Source: SZAS-103 sp038234715
GTDB lineage: Bacteria; Pseudomonadota; Gammaproteobacteria; Xanthomonadales; Xanthomonadaceae
Reading direction: 5' to 3'
DNA: 64,000 bases
Assembly: GCA_038234715.1 (NCBI GenBank)
Contig: JBBQTD010000005.1
Span: 1 to 64,000, forward strand
Both the position numbers and the translations under genes were made by a program. Each line of letters begins with the position of its first letter. The stretch's first letter is position 1. The notes beneath the pieces were generated by a model. It saw nothing but the letters and a program-made list of their open reading frames with translations, had not been told where the DNA came from and ran no database searches. Positions 59,794 to 64,000 of the stretch are shown here, in pieces.

Positions 59794-60803
59794 GAGCATC
59801 CGCCAACGACGGAATCAAGTCCATCCCGCTGCAGGTGTTGGCGCCCGACGCTGCGTTGACGCCTGGGGCGAAACAATCGGGCGAAAGCAAGATCGCTCGC
59901 AGCCCGGTGAAGTTCGACACTGTCCCCACGCTGCGCAAGCCCGAATGGATCCGGGTGCGCATCCCGGCCGGCAACGCGGTGGCTAGGCTCAAGGCCAAGC
60001 TGCGCGAAAACCGTCTGGTGACGGTCTGCGAGGAAGCCTCCTGCCCGAACATCCATGAGTGCTTCAGCCACGGCACGGCGACCTTCATGATTCTCGGCGA
60101 GGTCTGCACGCGGCGCTGCTCATTCTGCGACGTCGCGCATGGCCGACCGAAGCCTCCGGATGCGGAGGAACCCGAAAACCTGGCGCGTACGATCGCCGAC
60201 ATGGGGCTGCGCTACGTGGTCATCACGTCGGTGGACCGCGACGACTTGCGCGATGGTGGTGCGGCGCATTTCGCGGCGTGCATCCGCCGCGTGCGCGAAG
60301 TAAGCCCGACGACCCGGATCGAGATACTGACGCCGGATTTTCGCGGCAAGGGCCGCATGGAGCGCGCGCTGGAGGTGCTTGCGAGCGACCCGCCCGACGT
60401 GTTCAACCACAACCTCGAGACCGTGCGCGGCCTGTACGCGAACGTCAGGCCCGGCGCCGACTATGACTGGTCGCTCACATTGCTTGAACGCTTCAGGCGC
60501 GATCATCCAGGCGTACCGACCAAGTCCGGGATCATGCTGGGCCTGGGCGAATCCCGCGACCAGGTGCTCGGCGCGTTGAACGATCTGCGTGACCACGCGG
60601 TCGACATGATCACGATTGGCCAGTACCTGCAGCCCACCCCGCACCACCATCCGGTGATGCGCTACTGGTCGCCGGCCGAGTTCGAGGAGCTGCAGGTGAC
60701 GGGCATGGCGATGGGCTTTACCCACGTCGCATCCGGTCCTATGGTCCGCTCGTCGTACCACGCCGACCGGATGGCGGCCGACGCTGGATTCGTGGAACGT
60801 TAA
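59790..60803 (+). CDS. lipA: Lipoyl synthase (radical SAM)
   Basis: 337 residues from GTG 59790. Inserts two sulfurs into the octanoyl chain. Both iron-sulfur clusters are visible: auxiliary cluster cysteines in CEEASCPNIHEC and radical SAM CTRRCSFCDV. The C-terminal serine ligand is in GPMVRSSYHA. A GTG at 59694 gives 369 residues but would overlap lipB by 100 bases, whereas GTG 59790 makes a 4-base GTGA overlap with the lipB stop and the length usual in Xanthomonas, so it is preferred. Confidence 0.96.
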   Translation: MRASANDGIKSIPLQVLAPDAALTPGAKQSGESKIARSPVKFDTVPTLRKPEWIRVRIPAGNAVARLKAKLRENRLVTVCEEASCPNIHECFSHGTATFMILGEVCTRRCSFCDVAHGRPKPPDAEEPENLARTIADMGLRYVVITSVDRDDLRDGGAAHFAACIRRVREVSPTTRIEILTPDFRGKGRMERALEVLASDPPDVFNHNLETVRGLYANVRPGADYDWSLTLLERFRRDHPGVPTKSGIMLGLGESRDQVLGALNDLRDHAVDMITIGQYLQPTPHHHPVMRYWSPAEFEELQVTGMAMGFTHVASGPMVRSSYHADRMAADAGFVER

Positions 60804-60970
60804 GGGTATTTGCTTGTTGCCCACAGAAGTACCCCCGCAGGTGCGATAGCCAACAGCGGTGCGCCTTGCAAGGAGGGCTGCCGCAACGATTCGCGGGGCT
60901 CCTAGCCCTTCCGGCACAGGCCGGATTCAGGCGCAAGGTGCATGCTATGACGCTGTATTGAGGATTCGAG

Positions 60971-63211
60971 ATGCGCAAACTTTTGTTGTTGCCCCTGGTG
61001 CTGATCGTCCCGCTGGTGCTCGCGGGGCGTTCTTTGACTATCATCCCGGCGCCCGAGGCCCGCAACCTGATCGCTTCGAACGCGCCGGCCGCACTGGCCA
61101 GCCAAGGTGCGGTTGCGCCGCGCAGTGGCGCAGTCACGCTGGCACCCACGCAGGAGGAAGGCCGCGCCGCACGGCTGGTTTACGGCCTGCTCAGTGACAG
61201 CCAATTCCATTACCGGCCGCTTCCCCTCGACGACGCGATGTCGGCGCAGATCTTCAAGCGCTACCTCGACGACCTCGACTCCGACAAGCTGTTCTTCACC
61301 CAGGCCGACGTCAATCGTTTCGCGCCCTACCGCACGACGCTCGATGATGCGATCAAGGCTGAGCACCTGCAGCCCGCGTTCGACATCTTTGCGGTTTACC
61401 TGCAGCGGGTGGATGAGCGCGTCGCGTTCGCGCGCGCCCTGCTCAAGCAGGATTTCGACTTCAACGGCAAGGACTCCTGGGCCTACGACCGCAAGAAGGT
61501 TCCGTGGGCCGCCGATCACGTCGCGCTCGACGACCTTTGGCGCAAGTACGTGAAAAACGATGTGCTGCGACTGAAACTGGCGGGCAAGAAACCCGATGAG
61601 ATCCGCAAGACGCTCGACAAGCGTTACTCGCAGCTCGCCTCGCGTGCGCACCTGCTCACCGGCGAGGACGTCTTCCAGACCTTCCTCGATTCGTACGCGA
61701 TGTCGCTCGACCCGCATACAAATTACATGGACCCGCGCACCACCGAGAACTTCAACATATCGATGCGCCTTTCGCTGCAGGGCATCGGCGCGGTCCTGCA
61801 GAAACAGGATGATTACGTCGCGATCCGCTCGATGGTGCCCGGAGGACCGGCCGCGGGTTCGGGCAAGATCAAGGTCGGCGATCGCATCACTGCGGTGGGC
61901 CAGGGCGCGACCGGTCCGATGGAGGACGTGGTTGGATGGCGCATCGACGACGTGGTCGAAAAGATCCGTGGCGACAAGAACACCAAGGTGCGGCTGGACG
62001 TACTGCCCGGCGACGCCGGAGTAGATGCAAAGCCAATCACGATCACGATCGTTCGCCAGGAAGTGCGGCTTGAGGAGCAGGCGGCGAAGTCCAAGATCAT
62101 CGAGACCGGCACCGGCGCGGCCAAGCACCGTATCGGCGTCATCGAGCTGCCCACCTTCTACGAGGATTTCGAAGGCCGCCGCAAGAATGATCCGAACTAC
62201 GCATCGGCGACGCGCGACGTCGCCAAACTGCTCGCACAGTTCAAGACGCAGAAACTCGACGGCGTGGTGATGGACCTACGCGACAATGGGGGCGGTTCGC
62301 TGACCGAAGCGATAGACCTGACCGGGCTGTTTGTCGGTGCGGGCCCGGTCGTGCAGGTGCGCGAGGCTGGCGGGGCCGTTGACGTGCAGAACGACGACGG
62401 CAGCCATGCGACGTGGATCGGTCCGCTTGCGGTCGTGGTCAACCGGGGTTCGGCATCGGCCTCGGAAATCTTCGCGGCGGCGATCCAGGACTATGGTCGT
62501 GGCCTGATCGTCGGCGAGAACACATTCGGCAAGGGCACCGTGCAGAACCTGATCGACCTCGATCGCGTTCCGCATCCCGAGAGCGAGCACTACGGACAGG
62601 TCAAACTCACCGTCGCAGAATTCTTCCGGGTCAACGGCGGTAGCACCCAACACAAGGGCGTGGTGCCGGACGTTGCGTTTCCGGCGAGTCTGGACGGCAA
62701 GGACTACGGCGAAAGCACCTATGACAACGCGTTGCCATACAGCGAAATCAAGTCCGCCGACTACCATCCACTGAGCCGCTTCTCGAGCCTGGTGCCGCGC
62801 CTGCTTCCGCTGCACGATGCGCGCGTGAAGAGTGAGCGCGAATTCCAGTGGTGGATGCAGGACTACACCGAGTTCCGCGAGCAAGCCGACAAGAAGATAC
62901 TGTCTCTGAACCTCGCAGATCGCACCGCCGAACGCGACCGCGACGCCGCGAAACGCAAGCAGCGCGATATCGAACGCAAGAAGGCAGGCCTCGACGTGCC
63001 GAACGACGAGCGCGCCGACGACGGCCTGCAGGCCGACGAGCGCAACATCGCCGAAGAAGCGAAGCTCGAGAAGGAAGCGAAGGGGCGCATCAGTCCGCTG
63101 CAGCGCGAGAGCGCGGCAATCCTCGGCGATGCGATCGACCTGCTCGGCGGCGATACCAAGCTCGCCCAGGCCGTGCTACCGGAACGCGCGCACGGCGCGT
63201 GGGCGAACTGA
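60971..63211 (+). CDS. prc: Tail-specific (carboxy-terminal processing) protease Prc
   Basis: 746 residues. Signal sequence about 1-20 (LLLLPLVLIVPLVLAG). Helical N-terminal region, PDZ domain (about 250-350, FNISMRLSLQGIGAVLQ, MVPGGPAAGSGKIKVGDRI), then S41 protease domain with VMDLRDNGGGSLTEAI, nucleophile serine in NRGSASASEIFA (about 493) and lysine in FGKGTVQNL. A lysine/glutamate-rich C-terminal helical region follows. It trims periplasmic proteins from the C-terminus and, in E. coli, degrades MepS. GAGG lies 7 bases before ATG. The 167 bp upstream hold nothing certain. Confidence 0.96.
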   Translation: MRKLLLLPLVLIVPLVLAGRSLTIIPAPEARNLIASNAPAALASQGAVAPRSGAVTLAPTQEEGRAARLVYGLLSDSQFHYRPLPLDDAMSAQIFKRYLDDLDSDKLFFTQADVNRFAPYRTTLDDAIKAEHLQPAFDIFAVYLQRVDERVAFARALLKQDFDFNGKDSWAYDRKKVPWAADHVALDDLWRKYVKNDVLRLKLAGKKPDEIRKTLDKRYSQLASRAHLLTGEDVFQTFLDSYAMSLDPHTNYMDPRTTENFNISMRLSLQGIGAVLQKQDDYVAIRSMVPGGPAAGSGKIKVGDRITAVGQGATGPMEDVVGWRIDDVVEKIRGDKNTKVRLDVLPGDAGVDAKPITITIVRQEVRLEEQAAKSKIIETGTGAAKHRIGVIELPTFYEDFEGRRKNDPNYASATRDVAKLLAQFKTQKLDGVVMDLRDNGGGSLTEAIDLTGLFVGAGPVVQVREAGGAVDVQNDDGSHATWIGPLAVVVNRGSASASEIFAAAIQDYGRGLIVGENTFGKGTVQNLIDLDRVPHPESEHYGQVKLTVAEFFRVNGGSTQHKGVVPDVAFPASLDGKDYGESTYDNALPYSEIKSADYHPLSRFSSLVPRLLPLHDARVKSEREFQWWMQDYTEFREQADKKILSLNLADRTAERDRDAAKRKQRDIERKKAGLDVPNDERADDGLQADERNIAEEAKLEKEAKGRISPLQRESAAILGDAIDLLGGDTKLAQAVLPERAHGAWAN

Positions 63212-63241
63212 CTCGAGCAGTCGCCGACAGCGCAAGATCCG

Positions 63242-63270
63242 GATAGCCGACGCACCCTGCGCCGGCTATC
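63242..63270. terminator. Hairpin between prc and the Ada-like gene
   Basis: GATAGCCG pairs with CGGCTATC around a 13-base centre that itself can pair partly (GCGC). It lies 30 bases after the prc stop and 9 bases before the next ATG. Without a T-run it may be a weak terminator, or may affect translation of the downstream gene. Confidence 0.4.
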
Positions 63271-63279
63271 GTGGAGCGC

Positions 63280-64000
63280 ATGAAAGCCAACCAGTCCAAA
63301 CGCTCACCGGATGATTCCGACGCAGTCGACCCACGCCTGCTGCGCGCATGTGCTCTGCTCGAAGACAATGAGATGGGCCTGGCAGCACTCGCCTTGGCGG
63401 TCGGCATCAGCCCTGCGCACCTGCAGCGACGATTCCGCGCATGCTTTGGCGTGAGCCCGGCCGAATACCGCGCGCAGCGCAGGTTCGATTCGCTCAAGCG
63501 CTCGCTCAAGGACGGCAGCGACGTCAGCGCGGCCCTGTACGACGCCGGCTTCGGCTCCCCCAGCCGCATCTACGAGAACGGTGCCGCGAAAATCGGCATG
63601 ACCCCGGCCAACTACCGCGACGGCGGCCGCGGGCAGGTGGTGTGCTGGAGCACACTGCAGACGCGTTTGGGTCTTGCGCTTGTCGCGGCGACCCAGCGTG
63701 GCATCTGCGCGGTTGCGCTCGGCGACGACGAGACCTCACTCGCCGCCGAGTTGCGTAGCGAGTTTCCGCATGCCCAATTGCATCGCGTTGACGCAGGCCG
63801 CGACGTATTCCTTGCGCCTCGCGTGCGCGCGGTTGCCGACTTGCTGGAGGATCGCGCGCCCGCCACGCGGCTCGACGCCGAAGTGCGCGGCACCGCGTTC
63901 CAGGCTCGCGTCTGGGATGCGCTGATGCGGATCCCGCGCGGGCAGACCCGAAGCTACGCGCAGGTTGCGGGGGAGATCGGAGCGCCGAAAGCCGCCCGCG
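63280..64000 (+). CDS. Ada-like regulator/O6-methylguanine-DNA methyltransferase, cut by window end
   Basis: 240 residues are visible and the frame runs off the window. From about residue 15 to 110 it has an AraC-type double helix-turn-helix (MGLAALALAVGISPAHLQRR, ALYDAGFGSPSRIYE). From about 115 it has the methyltransferase N-terminal subdomain (STLQTRLGLALVAATQRGIC) and the beginning of the catalytic domain (FQARVWDALMRIPRGQTRSY); the active-site PCHR lies beyond the edge. The Ada zinc/methylphosphotriester-sensing domain with its Cys38 equivalent is absent at the N-terminus, so the protein starts at the AraC domain. It would then repair alkylated bases but lack the classical Ada activation switch. 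Confidence 0.85.
   Translation, partial: MKANQSKRSPDDSDAVDPRLLRACALLEDNEMGLAALALAVGISPAHLQRRFRACFGVSPAEYRAQRRFDSLKRSLKDGSDVSAALYDAGFGSPSRIYENGAAKIGMTPANYRDGGRGQVVCWSTLQTRLGLALVAATQRGICAVALGDDETSLAAELRSEFPHAQLHRVDAGRDVFLAPRVRAVADLLEDRAPATRLDAEVRGTAFQARVWDALMRIPRGQTRSYAQVAGEIGAPKAAR

Overview
The window is high-GC bacterial chromosome, almost fully coding, with short intergenic gaps and conserved housekeeping synteny (rhlB diverging from trxA-rho, ftsEX near rpoH, ybeD-lipB-lipA). Together with a XanB2-type chorismatase, a long TrpRS, tryptophan 2,3-dioxygenase with residue numbering identical to the Xanthomonas enzyme, and an sX13-like sRNA beside polA, this points to a gammaproteobacterium of the Lysobacterales (Xanthomonadales), perhaps Rhodanobacteraceae. 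I see no prophage, insertion sequence, CRISPR array, tRNA or rRNA.

Layout. 1-9.1 kb: MarR regulator, 2OG hydroxylase, POT peptide transporter, tryptophan dioxygenase and a pyruvate/branched-chain 2-oxoacid dehydrogenase operon (E1a, E1b, a small unknown protein, E2). 9.1-19.4 kb: small membrane and exported proteins, trpS, arginase, and a convergent GAF histidine kinase / HD-GYP response regulator pair. 19.4-28 kb: polA, an sX13-like sRNA, a tandem-repeat tract against the hemF 3' end, hemF, xanB2-like, a prolyl-oligopeptidase-family peptidase. 28-35.6 kb: ycgL coupled to a giant ankyrin protein, a Kef-type antiporter, a decayed heptad-repeat gene, a spermidine-synthase-like gene. 35.7-44.9 kb: rho, trxA, rhlB, ftsEX, a double receiver, ung, rpoH. 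45-49 kb: a frameshifted ndh and priA, then a DnaA-box cluster. 49-64 kb: a sigma-like membrane protein with DUF3106, DUF4286/DUF3667, MATE, sppA, SDR, paired DUF4124 proteins, ybeD-lipB-lipA, prc and a truncated ada-like gene.

How parts work together: LipB and LipA make the lipoyl cofactor used by the E2 at the start of the window. TrxA/Rho/RhlB form a transcription and RNA module. RpoH carries a perfect CIRCE operator overlapping its start, tying sigma-32 synthesis to the HrcA repressor. The HD-GYP regulator and histidine kinase probably form a c-di-GMP-related two-component pair.

Most notable non-coding observations: (i) 21-bp periodic tracts encoding heptad repeats at two loci (10.4 kb and 34.2-34.6 kb), the second broken by a one-base deletion; (ii) a multi-hairpin dispersed element in two copies whose stems are held by wobble changes; (iii) an sX13-like sRNA with three C-rich-loop hairpins; (iv) CIRCE on rpoH; (v) two perfect inverted DnaA boxes near priA; (vi) a palindromic repeat absorbed in frame into the E2 linker.
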